A DNA stretch of 64,000 bases from Cloeon dipterum (GCF_949628265.1 NC_088788.1:9300001-9364000); one strand, 5' to 3'. Shown: positions 21,775-35,641, numbered from the stretch's first letter. Numbers and translations: made by a program. Notes: generated by a model not told the origin, from the sequence alone.

Positions 21775-24700
21775 ATGGACAGCGAAGAGTACCGCAGAAG
21801 GGGTGAGTTCTCGAATAATTATTATTGTTTATTATTAACAAAAGTAATTACAGATAAACTAAACCTAAAGCCAAGTTAGACGAAAAGATTTTTTAAATTA
21901 AAGCATAATTTCCCTTTCTTATAGTCAAAAAATATCAATATTATTTTTAAAAACAAAATCTTGCAAATAAATATTTGAAATATGTTGCTAGGTTGTCATG
22001 TAAAATTTTTGAAAGTTAAAATGTGATTAAAACTTTTGAAAACATGACAAGTAACATTTGAAGTATTTAAATTGGAACAAAATAATAATATTGAATATAA
22101 TTTATTCCCCAATGTGTCAAGTAAAAGAAATAAAAGTGAAAACAAGCCATACGTCCGTGTGTATTTTCTCCCGGCGTCTCTCTCTTGGGCTATAAACAAG
22201 GATTTGGCCGGCCGTGGCAAATTGGATGCAAACGGTTTGATTTGGCGCGCTGACTTACACTAAGTAAAAGATTACCGGCGAGGAAAGTCGGCGCTGGATT
22301 TGCGAAGCCCCATAAAATCGTCGTGCACGAAATTGGAACTTGATACGCAACCGATCGCTAATCTGAATTTATTTCCAAGTTCACACGTCCGAGAAGCACT
22401 TCTTTGTCAGTAATAATATGCGGGCGAGAGCATAGACAAAATGCCAATGCCAATACCAACCGATTTAAAACACATCAACATTGGCAAGCAGCGTTCCTCT
22501 TCTTTTTTTAGTAGAATAATTCTACCGTAAGAAATTGAAATGATACATCTAGATTATATCTAATTGAAGAATGTGCTCAAATAAATAATACAAAGTTTTC
22601 TAATAATAAAGTTACAACTGATAGTGTTTTGTAGTTGCTCCATTTATTTTAAACGACTTTAGAAAAATTTAAAAAACCAAATTTATATGATGATTTTATA
22701 AAATCATTTAGTGCTATTTCTTATTTATATGAAAATGTTTAATTTTTAGAACTATAAACTTTTATGTGAATTTTAACGTTAAATTTGTCTAAATACGTGC
22801 GATAGAATTCATTTTGAAATTTCATTTTCAACAGTAACTGAAACCAACCACTTACTTTGTGGAAATTGTCAATTAATAATGAATAATCTATCTCTAAAAA
22901 TAAAATCCTTGTGCGCTATGCAACCAAAATAATGATTAGGAAAAACTAACAAAGGGAGGCCCTTTTACTCATTTATCGCCTGTAATTTTCGAATCAAAGC
23001 TTCCGCTTCTCCCCGAAATGACTTTCGCGCTGTCCAAACATCACTCTGAAGAAAAGACTCTCGAGCTGTTGCGCTCAAGGGTTTCGCTCCCCTGGGCGAC
23101 AACGACAATTAATCGGAATTGTGATTAGAAATTGAGTGTGTGTCTGTGTTTGCGGACGGATGGACAGGCAAGGAGATGGTCGATTACATCGCCGACTATC
23201 TGCAGAACATCCGCGACCGACGCGTCTTCCCGGCCGTCAAGCCCGGCTACCTGCGCCGCCTCATCCCCGCCGCCGCCCCCGACGAACCTGAACCCTGGGA
23301 AACCATCTTTTCTGATGTAGAAAGGGTCATCATGCCCGGGGTAAATTATTTTTAGCTTAATATATTGTGTTTTTTTCTAAATGACAAGAAACTAGACAAA
23401 ATTCGTCAGAGCCGCCGTTCATTTACACCTTTTTGGGTCGTTGAAATTCGATTTCAGATTCAATCCTGCTACTTTGCTTCCTTGGCTGCAGCGGGGGCCA
23501 GATTCGTGCGACGCGCAGGTATGGCGTCCGGTTGAGTTTGGCGCGAAAAAACGGTCACGTGAAAATGCGCGAAAAGAACCAAGTTTTGGTCAATATTGTG
23601 GCGTATAATTTGCATTGCTTGTACTAATTGTTTCTTTTGGATCGTAAATACAAACTCTTTACACTCGTACGCGAATCCAAAGAGAGCTTTTTGTTTCCCA
23701 AATTCAGACGCCATCTTGGATCTGCGCAGTGCGAATCAATTTTATCGTACATCTGGCCCCTGCTGCTCGGCGGTACAAATATTTTATTTGACGTGCTGAA
23801 AACCAAAATCGGCTCAGCCCAATCGCTATAAAAAGAGTTTTGAAGGCAAAAATCTTTGCTGTCCTTGTGACAGAACCGATTTAGGGTTTCAGCACGTCAA
23901 AAAACCTCTTTCTACATCAAGAAAGCATAGACGCAGGATTTAACCTTGAGTTGCAATGCAAGGAATTGAAAGTTTTAATTTTACGATGTTATTTCCATCT
24001 GTTGGTGTCTGCTAATTCTTTCATTTCTGGTTAAAACGTGTATAAATTGACTATTTTGGAACGCTTTGAATGAAATCCACACACTTGGCCCTTCTTCCAG
24101 AGCTGGTAGGAGTTGGGATTGCTGCGTCTAGAAGAGCAGGGATAGAATATCATTGTAATAATTTTAATTTCCAGAGGTTTAAAAGTCGCAATTCCAGTTT
24201 TTAGGTTGTTTTTGAATAACTATTCGTTTTAAGTAGAAAAATATGTACTTCAATTATTAAAAAATTGTCAGGTCACTCACTGGCAGAGTCCGCACATGCA
24301 CGCCTACTTCCCAGCCCTGAACTCGTACCCTTCGCTCCTTGGTGACATGCTGGCAGACGCAATCAACTGTCTCGGCTTCACCTGGGTGAGTACAACCCAA
24401 AGAATTGTGATGATCAGCCCCAATTCAGCCAGAAAAAGGTTGAAATATCAAAATGCTACGCTATATTGGTATAAACAGCATTAAAAAAATTAAAAAAGCT
24501 TGCTTTTCAAAAATTTCCTCATTTTCAAATAAATTTTCAGGCAGGTACGAGTATCTTTTTAACTTAAACAAAATTATTAGGCTTCAAGTCCAGCGTGTAC
24601 AGAGCTGGAGACGGTGGTTATGAACTGGTTGGGCCAAATGGTGGGCCTGCCCGAGGACTTTTTGCACCTGCGCGGTGACAGTCCCGGCGGCGGCGTCATC

Positions 24701-27700
24701 CAGACGACGGCCTCCGAGGCCACGTTCGTCTGCCTGCTTGCCGGCCGCACCGAGGCCATCAGGGGCTACCAACAGCAGTATCCCGACTTGGAGGACGCTG
24801 AGATCAACAGCAGGCTTGTCGCCTACTGCTCTGACCAGGTGAAAATTCGTGAAAATTGTTTTAAAAACTTCTAATTAATTTAATTTGATTCAAAATTTTA
24901 CTAACTTATTGTAAGAAAATCCATGGGAACTATAAAAGTGACTTCCAATGAATGCTTTAAAGGGAGATGGTGTGAAGGATTTTGTATATACGAGAGACTC
25001 TTTCATTGGGAACAGAAGTGAAATTCTTCTAAAATTTGAAATTCTCAGGGAAAAGCTTTGAAAAACCCGAAAACCCCAGTAAGTGGATTCTAAAGATAAA
25101 AGTACACTGTTATTTTCTCTCAAATATTATAAATTAAAGGTAGAAAATAGCGGGGAAATATTTTTTATATAGAGGGACAATTTTACTGATTTGAATCAAA
25201 TTGACAAAATCACACATCAAACGATTTTTTAAATTAAATTTGCAAAAATAATGAATTTGATTACGATTTCCAATTAAAAGACTGCTTTAAATTTTATTTC
25301 TTTAGTAGTTAAAAAAATACTGAAAATTATGAAATCCAGACAAGTATTCTTTTTATTTTTTCGCGAGTAATTTTGTGCTCTTTTTAATGTCATATGTCTA
25401 AAATTTGCATTGTGCTCAAATTAAAAGGCGCACTCGTCAGTGGAAAAAGCGGGGCTGATCGGCCTGGTGAAGATGCGGTACATCGAGTGCGACGACAACC
25501 TGAGTCTCCGCGGCGACCGGCTGAAGGAGGCGATCGCGCACGACCGCGAGAAGGGCCTCATCCCCTTTTTCGTAAGTACACACATATTACATTAGTTGTG
25601 GGTGTTTTGATCCGACTGCAGCAACATGCGAAATAAGATGCAGTAAATAATAAGCTCAAATTAATTGGCGTCCCGGGAGACCCAATTATTAGTGGCTTGC
25701 CGATCCGATTCTTCATTCTGCTCGCGACGTCGTGCGATACTTATTATTTACTTCGGTGGATTACACTACACGGACGCTTGTTTGCCTCTTGTGTGTTGCA
25801 GCTGTGCGCCACGCTCGGCACGACCGGCGCCTGTGCCTTTGACAACCTCAAGGAGCTCGGCCCAATTTGTGAGCATTTGCGCCGATTTATTCACTTTTCT
25901 AGCCTGTCTAGTAGTTTTATTATTTTTTAATAACAAGGTCTACTTTTTATTTTCTTATCAAGTCCCACGATGATGCGGTTAATTTTAAAACGCTGGGAAG
26001 TTTTGACGTAATTTATTTATAATATATCTGTAAAATTTTGATCTTTTTCCTACTTTTTCTGGGGAATTTTATTGTTAATTAATTAAATAAATATATTATT
26101 TCATGATTTTTTGACTTGAAATTTTTCTTCATGTCTCATATTTATACTCAAAAAGATTGTGAATTTAAAACAATCTTTAAGTTAATCTTTACTGCGATTT
26201 TTTTTTTATTTCTTAGCTTGAATCATTTCCGAAATAAAAATTGACAAAATGTGTAATTTACAATCAAGGACAACATGTCATAAGCTAAAATATTATTTTT
26301 ATTTGAAGCCCAATAATGTGCATCCCTATACTGAACATCTAAAGTGTTTGAAGTGTTAAATATTAAAAAAATAATTGAATTTTTTCAAGATTCTAGATCA
26401 AGTGGGTTTTTAAAGCTATGAATATTTGCGTCTAAAAGTAAAACACTGATGCACTTTAAACGATTGTGTTTTCCAACCCTATTTAAAAAGGAATGTTAAC
26501 GAATTTGTTTCTTAAATAAAGTCTTTTAATTAAAAAATCCATTTTTGTTATGTACAATTTTATAATTTACTTATCAGTGATGTTAATCTCTCAAATTGAG
26601 CACAGTACTTATAAAATTTGAACATGATTTGACATGTTTACATGTCATACAAAATAAATCGATGAAAACACATTTAGAGAATAATAATTAAATTTAAAAA
26701 CCATTAAAAAGCATTTAATTTTGAATAATAATTTAAGCAAATAAAATACTTTTAATTTAAAACAACAGGTCAAGAAGAGCAGATGTGGTTGCACGTGGAT
26801 GCAGCATACGCGGGCACGGCATTCATCTGCCCTGAATTCAGGCCGTGGTTGGAGGGTGTCGAGTTTGCCAACTCGTTCGCATTCAACCCCAGCAAGTGGA
26901 TGATGGTGCACTTCGACTGCACCGCTCTCTGGTAATTGGACACACGCTTTCGAACAAAATTAATAAGTTAAACGCTTTTTGAGGAGCTTTTTGATACTGC
27001 AATGTCTAATTCTTGTTGTTTAAAATTGACGAAGGTAAAGCGCTGTATTTTTTTAAGTAACTGAAAAGTTTCCATGCTTTTCAAATGGCGTGAGCGCTGT
27101 ATTTCTACTTGAAATAATTTGGTTTTATTTTCGCAGTAAAAAAACTCCCAAAATATTTTATTATACTGTTGCATAGATCTCGACCAGAGGAATCGAAATC
27201 TTCAACGAAAATATGATCAAAGCGCTGTAAATTTTAAAATAATTCCATCAAAATTTTAATGTGTCCTCTTTTGACTATTGTTTATTAAAACAAAAAGGTC
27301 TCTCATAATTCTGAAATAATTTTAAACTTTTTCGATCAGGGTAAAGAACAGCGGCGCCTTGCATCGCACATTCAACGTGGAGCCCCTGTACCTTCAGCAC
27401 GAAAACTCGGGTAAGTACCTTGCAGACCTCTTTCCTCTCACAAACATAAAATAAAAAATCCCCCTTCCCTAAGGTCTTGCTATCGACTACATGGTAAATA
27501 TCTAACTGCATAATTAATTTCATCTGTAAAACCAGCTGATAATGTGTCTGAAAATTGCAGCACTGGCAGATTCCCCTTAGCAGACGCTTCCGAGCGCTCA
27601 AGTTGTGGTTTGTGATCAGAAACTTCGGAGTTCAAGGGCTTCAGCGACACGTGAGGGAGGTGAGTGGCGCAACCAATCATATGTGTGAACAAACCGCGAG

Positions 27701-30700
27701 AATTGTCTTAGCATGCAAATATAGTCTTGGCTGTTGCTGCTGTTGCTGCTCGCGCACCTAACCACGGACGCGAGCATTTCATTATTTCATTATCTCGTTA
27801 AACGCAAGCAAGCTCTAATTACTCGCGGTCTTCCTCTAACTAAACATCACGGAAGGTCTTCTGGCTAATGAGAACGTACAAAAATAGCCAATAAGAAGAG
27901 CGACTATATAGGATATTAAATTAAAAATGGTATTTAATTAATAACTAACCATCTTGATTTGTTTTTATTTATTTTTTTACGATTTTTATCACTATATCGT
28001 TCATTTGCAAAATCATTAAATGCGAATCTTTATGGAGACCATTTTGCATTCTTAGCTGAAGCAAGGTGGTTCACTAAATCAATTTTTTTGTGGAATTTAA
28101 AAAAATTATAAAATTAGCATCAAGTCACTGATAAATTTCAAATTGTCGTCATATTTGCAAACAAAGTAATTATTATTAGCTTTCGATGGTTCAGAGTTCA
28201 GACAGCAGGTTCAAATTTTTCTTATCACTGTTCACGGCAAAGAAAATATTTTAAGATTTTATTTTATTTTTTCCATTTTAACTCCAAATCACAATATTTG
28301 TAGTTCATATTGTGTCTATTTTCCCTTTTGTTCATTTTGTGACCAGGACGGCGAGTTACTTGAGCAAATGTTTACAATCCTGCTGAGCTTTGAATTCAGT
28401 TGCTGACTTCTGTAGAACTTGGGGAAGGTTCAGGAACAAGAAAAATCCCCAATTAAACTTTAAATTTTGTGAAAATCGTTTTCAACCGCTGAAAGTATTA
28501 GATTTTTTTTTATTACTGCCTGAAACAGTTTCCAACCCATAAAAATATGCCAATATTTTTGCAAAACAAACATCACTGTAGTAAAATAATTATGAAACCG
28601 TCTAAATTAGCTCAAACACCGCCTTATATAAATAACAATTTTTTCGGAAACAAACTTATAAATCTTTTCAATTATTATTTTCAAAATATTCATAGTTTAC
28701 TGAGCTTTTTTATGAAGCCTATGGACTTGCAGTGCTCTTTGGAGGTTGTCTCCATCTCCTTGCAACCGTCTTGAAACAGTTCACTATTTATCAAATAATA
28801 AATAATTTAAATTTAGAAAACTGAGAAGTTTATTGCCACGGAATATAGGACAATATATTTTATTGGCCTCAGAATAAGCGGAGTTTTTTGCTCTTTCATG
28901 AATTTGACCTAAATTTTACGAAAAAAATCTTTTTTAATTTAAATTGAGAATTTTGGCGCTCCTTTTTAAAACCTAACTATTTTGCAGGTTAAAACTAGGA
29001 AATTTTGCACATTCAATCTCCTAGGACAATTTTTTTTAATTTAAAAATATCGGGAAATTGAATTGTAAAACAGCAAAATTGAATTATTTTCTTAACGTAG
29101 CAGATAAATAAAGTGATTCAAGACAGTGATTATTAATCTTAATTCTTAAACAAACATGAATTGAAAAAAAATTATTATTTTCCTGTTTAAAAAACTAATA
29201 CGTATAGATTTGACAAAAATATAAATAATCTTAAAAATATTTTCGAAAAAAAATATTTCGGATGCACTTTAAAGTTTAAACAGTTATTGTTGATATTTGA
29301 CCAAATACAATTTCTCAATTTTATAAACTGATCAAAAACATAGATTTTTTCTTATTTTAAAAATTTTGAAATTTTGTTTTAATTGACTATTCCAATTTTC
29401 TTTTTCTTTAATAATTAATAGTTTTCAATACACATATTCATTTTTGTTTATTTTACTTAAAATGTAAATTTTTAAAGGTGAAAATTATAATTTTCACAGT
29501 TCATTATGCACGAATTGCTAATTTAGTCTTTTAAAGGTATACACAAAAGGTTACAAAAGGGATTTGTCGAGCAGGATCAGGGAGGCAAAATATCACATAA
29601 CTTTCCCTTCGTCTTAAAAACCCTGCGAAGGCATTTTTGGCTCTCTCAAGTTATTATTAAAATACTTGTAAATTTCATCTACAGAGCGTGCGTCTGGCGC
29701 ACAAGTTCGAATCGCTGGTGCGGAGCGACCCGCGCTTCGAGATGGCTGCTGAGCGGCACTTGGGCCTCGTGTGCTTCCGTCTGTGCGGCGAGAACGAGCT
29801 GACGGAGCGGCTGCTGAAGAAGCTCAACTCGGGCGGGCAGCTGCACTGCGTGCCGGCGTCGCTGTGCGGTCGCTACGTCATCCGCTTCACGGTCACCTCG
29901 CAGTACACGACGGCGGCCGACATCGCCAAGGACTGGAGCATCGTCAGGGCCACCGCCTCGCGCGTCCTCGACGAGCTTAAGCAGCAGCAACAACAGCGGC
30001 CGCCGCCGCTGCTCGCCGAGGAGGCCGCCCCCGAGGCCAGGGCCAAGGTGCGCCTCGCAGGTGAGCGCAGGGCCTCCTTTTCCACCGCGTAACCTGAAAA
30101 TCAGACTGCGCGCCGACTGTTTCAGCTGATATTTTACATCGAAGTCAATCAAAGATTTTTTATTTTAAATTGGGCCATTTTATTCTTTAAATTGAGCTAA
30201 TTTATAATTTTTTCTGGCATGAAATTTTTCAAAAGGTACAGAGTTATATCTTCAACGATAAAATAATTCTAGTGTATAAAACAATTTTTAAATTTTTCTA
30301 AGTGGCGCCATTGATTTTGTATATCATAAATCATTATTTAATAGAATTAAAACAATTGAATTTTTTCATTTTGATCATGAAGAAAAATTGTATGACCTTT
30401 TCAAATGTACATTTTTTAAATTTTTTCGCTTTGTGTATTCATTGGATTATTTTTAACAAACAAAATTAATTTTAAAAAGGTTGTTTATTTTAACTGTATA
30501 TTTATTTATCAATATAAATACTTTTCGCATCTGTTTATAATTTTCTTTATATTTTGATTTACAACCCCCAGTCGTCATAATTCTCATGGTAACACGAAAA
30601 AATAGCAAATCCTAATTTGAGATGGAGAACATTGCATAGAAAATTTTAAATAAAATAAAATTTTAAACGCGGTGGTAGACGCTTGTGTGCGAATGGTTAA

Positions 30701-32228
30701 ATTACATTATAAAAAAAGAAAAGAAGTTCCTGATTAAATTGGCTTAAAATTCTGGAAACCTCTACAACGCTTTGTGATAGTATTTTATGAAGTTAAATAA
30801 GAGAAAAGAGTTAAAATCAACCACATCCAAAGGAGTCAGCAAGTTTCTCCTCAATAATTCAATACTTTTAGCCCATAATTTTTAGGATTATTTTGGACTT
30901 TTATGATTTTAAATAAATCAGAAATTTTTTAAAACTGCTGTTTTGAACTTTTAATTTATTTTCGAATGCCTCTTTATGATTTAAAATTATCACACAATAA
31001 CTAATGAATTATTTTTCATTGTGTGTTGAAAGAAACTGCTTTTATAATGTCTTTATGCAACTATGATATTTTATTTTAATTTCTATAAGTTTTAAATTTA
31101 CAAAATTGGAAAGCGAACAAAGAGCTTTTGGCTCTGTGTGCGTATACTTGCAGAGACTCGCGAGAAAAATGCAGATTTCGGATCCAGTCTTCTGCTGGCC
31201 AACTCGCCGATGTCACCAAAAATCGTCAATGGAAGCTTCGCCGCTATTTTCGACAACTCGGACGTGCTCAGGGAGTTCGCGCGCAAGTTTTCTCAGCTGC
31301 GGCTTGACGTCAAGGACAGCCCAGGTATTTCTACGCCAAATTTGAAAATATTTGTAACACACTTTGATAATAATAATAATATAATTCACACAATATCCTC
31401 ATTTATACAATTTTTCTGCATAAAAAATTAGGTTAGATTTAAGTCCTCCAAATGATTTGTTGAGAAAAGATGCCAAATTGAGATACATTACAAATTATTC
31501 ATATTTATTTAATTTTAAATGGTAGCTGCAAAATATAAAAAAAATTAAACAAATGTTTTAATATAATATTCCAATCAAAAGTGCATTTAAGTTAATTACA
31601 ATTAGTAAGAAAGTAATAATTTTCTTCCAGATATTTTAAAGATTTATTAAATTTTTTGAAAGCTTTGTTTTGAAAGAGAAACTTGGCGTTAATTGAGGTT
31701 TTAAAAGTTATTGCCCTTAAGATAATTGCATTTTTTTGGCAGCAATGCGTCGTCGTATCCGCGGCATGATGATGTCCGGCAAGCAGTTTTCGCTCGACTC
31801 TCGCATGGATCTGGTTCAGAGCAGTTTGGTCCGCGGGGATCCGTCGATGCCCCTGATGCGTGAGGCCTCCGTCGAGTCGGAGCAGAGCCTCGAAGCCGGT
31901 AAGAAAAAACATTTAAACTGTTATAAAACTTCTTCATACTGTATTTTTTGTTTTTTAAAATCCAAACAATAATTATGATTTGTATCAATTATTATTTTTA
32001 TGGTTTCAACGCATGCAATTATTATAATTTATCTATTTTATTCTTTTGTTTTGGGCCGATTTAGGAGAGACTGGCCATAATTGCAAAGGTTACTTTCAAG
32101 GCGGCGAGCGGTCGAGGTCATTCGACGGCCCTGAGGAAAGTTGCATCCTGGAGGAAGAGGAGGGCGAAGATGGCCGGAAAATGTGTCGCCGTTGCGGCAC
32201 CTGCCTCGCCTCGCAGGCCGCCGAGTAA
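21775..32228 (+). CDS. Hdc: Histidine decarboxylase (14 coding exons, 667 aa)
   Basis: PLP-dependent decarboxylase that converts histidine to histamine, the photoreceptor and mechanosensory transmitter of insects; cytosolic. Exons: 21775-21802, 23168-23340, 24272-24385, 24581-24838, 25428-25571, 25802-25868, 26769-26931, 27340-27410, 27474-27493, 27561-27659, 29685-30060, 31154-31324, 31743-31898 and 32065-32228. All have GT-AG borders and compatible phases. The N-terminus [20 protein letters not shown] matches insect Hdc. NPSK places the PLP lysine at K304, and HVDAAYAG holds the cofactor-binding Asp272. QIPLSRRF has Ser353 where dopa decarboxylase has Gly, the residue that marks HDC. A polyQ-Pro insert follows the catalytic domain (about 455-462). 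The C-terminal tail keeps [10 protein letters not shown], known from fly Hdc, but is shorter than in Drosophila. Exon 9 is only 20 nt. Introns 2 and 10 are the main AT-rich spacers; intron 2 holds nested mobile elements. Confidence 0.97.
23410..24015. mobile_element. Eroded foldback element in Hdc intron 2, split by a hAT MITE
   Basis: The left arm is recognisable from GATTTCAGATTCAATCCTGC (23450-23469) and the inner arms from TTGACGTGCTGAAAACC (about 23,789) and its inverse TTTCAGCACGTCAAA (23897-23911). The right end is near CCATCTGTTGGTG (about 23,997). The outer ends are eroded, so the boundaries are approximate. The MITE at 23489-23765 sits inside the left arm, so the foldback element was there first. 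Confidence 0.65.
23489..23765 (+). mobile_element. hAT-type MITE, copy 2 (277 bp), nested in a foldback element
   Basis: Starts CAGCGGGGGCCAGATTCG and ends ATCTGGCCCCTGCTG. The flanking octamers CTTGGCTG and CTCGGCGG agree at 6 of 8 positions, an eroded target duplication. It lies in Hdc intron 2, in the sense orientation of the family as drawn at copy 1. Confidence 0.88.
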
Positions 32229-32335
32229 ATCTGTATCTTTCCGCTTCTTGCACACAACCCAGCCCGGCCGAAAACGCCGAGACGGATCCAGTCGATTCCT
32301 ATTAAATGTACTAATTAAAGAATATATAAAATAAT

Positions 32336-32341
32336 AATAAA
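32336..32341 (+). terminator. Hdc poly(A) signal AATAAA
   Basis: Canonical AATAAA about 108 bp after the Hdc stop codon, in an AT-rich stretch. Further AATAAA motifs near 32,640-32,720 could serve longer 3' ends. The convergent gene's signal is at 33,014, so overlap of the two 3' ends is possible. Confidence 0.55.
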
Positions 32342-33013
32342 TAATATTGCTGTTCTCGTCGTGCATGCAAGTAGCCTGTAGTCGACATTATGCAACACGC
32401 GCGACCGTGGAGTCCGACCGGTTGCATAACATTTAAAATAATTCCATGTTCAATACAAATAACCATATAAATGTGATCTCCTCACTTTCCATCTCATGAA
32501 ATTATTCAAAACATTACACTGCTGTGCAAGGACAAATGATTAGGTGAATAGGAAATTCGTAAATAAAATACTTCAAGGTATCAAATTTGAATGTATCGTT
32601 AAAAAGTGTGTAGAGAGTGTCTATTGTACGCTGGGGAAAGAATAAAAATAAATCCTTTTGAGTTGTCTTGAACGTGTGCCCTGATGACGAATCAGGCACT
32701 GGTGGTAGTAGCAATAAAATAATAACTGTTTCGTGTGCCGCGAGAATCTATTTTTTATTTAAGGTTGATCCGTAAAATATATCTGAAGAGAATATCTATC
32801 GCAATAGGTTTTAAACTTTCGGAACTTTCTACTGCATTGGTATATTTATTTTGCCAAAATCAAATTAATATAAACTATAGGGAAAGGTCCAGTTCAATCT
32901 GTAGATTGGACTAAAATTTTATTTCTAATCAAAAATTCCAAAATAATGTAAAATTTTGCGCTAATTTAATATCTAAAGGTAAAAAAACAAAGATATATTT
33001 AAATTTGAATAAT
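32342..33013. other. Intergenic, between two convergent 3' ends
   Basis: AT-rich DNA between the Hdc poly(A) signal and that of the minus-strand thyroglobulin-repeat gene. Additional AATAAA motifs occur on the plus strand. No exon is seen. Confidence 0.6.
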
Positions 33014-33019
33014 TTTATT
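33014..33019 (-). terminator. Poly(A) signal of the thyroglobulin-repeat gene
   Basis: TTTATT on the plus strand, so AATAAA on the minus strand, about 44 bp beyond the TGA stop at 33,063. Confidence 0.55.
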
Positions 33020-33062
33020 TACAAGTTAAGAATAAATAGAATTGAAATTATTGAATATGTAT

Positions 33063-35612
33063 TCAAACAAGTTTAAAAAACTCGAATTCAGTTAAGACAT
33101 AAGGCGTGGCAGGAAGAGAAGGGCAAGCTTCGCTTGTGTCTGTAATTTCCGCGTAGGGGAATCCGTCTTTGTCCACGCACACGGTCTTGTCCTCAAGGCT
33201 CTGCATGGGGATGTAGCTGCCGTCTCCACTGCACAGCATCGTGAAAAGGTATCCGCTTTCTTGAAAGTATCTCGAGTCCCTCGCACAATCTATCAATTTT
33301 TGTTTAAAAAATATTCATTTCATGAATTTGTTATTAAAATTACGATAGGTTTTCTTTTTAATTTACTTTAAAATAACAATTGTATGTTTTTTCTTGTAGA
33401 TTTTGTCAATAATTTTTTAAATAAAGTGGTAAAATAAACAATCCTTACAGCAGTTCATTCCACCAGGAGGCAACTGTCCCACCATGAAACTGCCAATTCT
33501 GCTGTTATCCCTCCAGGTGCAGTAACGACTGAAACAGAAAACAATAAATCTCCATCCACCAAATGAAGGGGGTGAGCGAGAACACGTACTTCCCGGATTC
33601 GAACTGGTATTCTCCGTATGAGCCGTCGTATCCGCAGTTTTTGGAGACGAAAGCGTCGCCTACGGTGCCGTGCGTGCGCATTTCATCCCTGATCACCTTC
33701 AACGCGTACTCGGCACTGTCACACCTGCGCAAATACGAGTCTCCTACTGCCGTGGCATTGTCTAAAAAGATTTAATGTTGAAAAATATAATTAATGTTCA
33801 TTGAAAAAAAGGTAAAAATTGATAAAATTCTTATATCATGGCAAGATTCTTTGCAATTTATTCACTTTAATTTTCTTGTGCCCAAACTAATTAATTAATT
33901 TTTTTCTGCTCTGTCAGAGAAGAAGATGAAAATAAAAAATGGATAAGTTTTCAGTAATTTTTTTGCAGCTTATTTATAAAATTTGGAAACTCTTATTATT
34001 AATTGAAATTCAAATCTCCATTAACAAGTAAAAAATCCATGTCATTTTTCTTTCCTTAACTAATTCTCTCCATCATTTTATTAATCATCCTTCCTTAAAG
34101 ACGTTAAAGACTTAAATTTTTATTTCCTCTGCCTTTAAAAAATCTCTTTGATTTCCTGATAAAAAATAATTGTTACGTACAACAGGGCAGCATTTGCATC
34201 ATAGGCTCAGGGACGACCTCGCCCAGAGTTTGTCCGGTGATATTGTCTGCGCACCAGCAGACGCCAGAGTCGCACTGCAGAGTGTCAAAGTTTCCGTCTT
34301 CGGTGCAGTGGATGGTCACGTCCACGCGGCCTTGTTGCTTCAACGCCTCGATCTTGCGGCTGCACCCTGCAGATCACAGAAATTCAAGAAGCGGAAGCAA
34401 GAAAAGTTAGGGGTTTACACACCGCAGGTCATGTTCTCGGCCTTGCTCCACCACTGCTGGCCGAAAATCCGCCGCCCGTCCTCAGAATAACAGTAACATC
34501 TTGAAGAAATAGGTTGATAAAATTATTTTGATATAAAATGTTTCGGAAAAACAATTTTCTATCCAGAAGAGATAAATTGCTTCCGTTTAATATATTTTAC
34601 CTTCCGGACAGTCGTTCTCCTTTGCACTGCACAGCGGAGAACGTGCCATCAAGTTCACACTTTGGCTTCCACAGAAGATCTCTGTGTTCGTAGCTCTGGC
34701 AAGTGCCTGCATTTTTTGCGGTTTGTGTGACATTCAAATTTGATTTTTAATTGATGCTGGTGGGAAACGCACCTGTGGCTGGCAACGCGCATTCTCCACT
34801 TTCGCAATCCAGACCAGGGAGACATTCTTTAGGGTCACATTCTCCGCCCAGCACTGAAAGCATATATTATTCATTTAAAGGGTAAATATGAAACGAACTT
34901 CTGCACTAATTTATTGCTCGCTACTAACATTTATTTTAAGAGACACGTATGACCAACGTAAAAAAATTCGCTTAAAAAATAAAAAAAATCGTCAATCTTT
35001 ATTTTGGTTGTATATTCATTGCGGTGCATGGCAAACTACTGAATTCCTTTCCTTTGATAACACCCTATTTTTGTATAATAGAAAATTGGGGAATTTTGTT
35101 TAAAAAGGTTTTAAATCGAAGCAAATTTTTACAATCTATTTCAAAACCTCTCTAAAATGCTTAAAATTAGCCGATTAAGAAATTTCGGGTTAAATTAATT
35201 TTTTTACTTGGGAAAATCTATTTTAACTAAATTAATTTTCCTTTATGATAAATTTCAAGACCTTACAAATGTCAGCAACAAATTAGAAATATGAAAGAAA
35301 CAGAGCTACAATCCGCAAATCGCACGGTCGACGTCACCTTTTAGCTTTGTTCGATTGCGACAAATGAAGGCGTTTATTTTGACACAAATTGGAGCAATAA
35401 ATACCAACGTGATCGACGCAACCTGGGCAGCAACTGTTAACTGTCCTGTTGGGCCTCAGCAGGTTAGGATAGGGTCCGCACTCAGGTTCGCCCAAACAGC
35501 CGATGAAGCCACTGCAGGAAGGAAAATCGTTTTGCGCCGTCACGGAACCCAATACGGCCAACGAGAAAATCAGAAGAAGCTCTCCTTGCCTCATTTTGCC
35601 GAGACTGACCAT
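33063..35612 (-). CDS. Secreted protein with four thyroglobulin type-1 repeats (8 exons, 378 aa)
   Basis: Exons in reading order: 35612-35405, 34853-34773, 34706-34601, 34499-34423, 34366-34181, 33761-33590, 33528-33449 and 33289-33063. All junctions are GT-AG with matching phases. The first ATG in frame begins MVSLGKMRQG and leads into LLLIFSLAVLGSVTA, a signal peptide cleaved near residue 26. A Cys-rich segment follows (about 30-95, with SCCPGC), then four repeats at roughly 99-157, 158-219, 220-303 and 304-378. Repeat 2 is classic (LQCDSGVCWCAD). Repeat 1 has CYCYSEDG in place of CWCV, and repeats 3 and 4 are looser (CGYDGSYGEYQ, VCVDKDG). In other proteins such repeats inhibit cysteine or aspartic proteases or bind extracellular partners; protease inhibition here is inference. 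Tail to tail with Hdc. Confidence 0.88.
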
Positions 35613-35641
35613 GAGAGCCGAATGCGAGTGACGCGCCAAGG

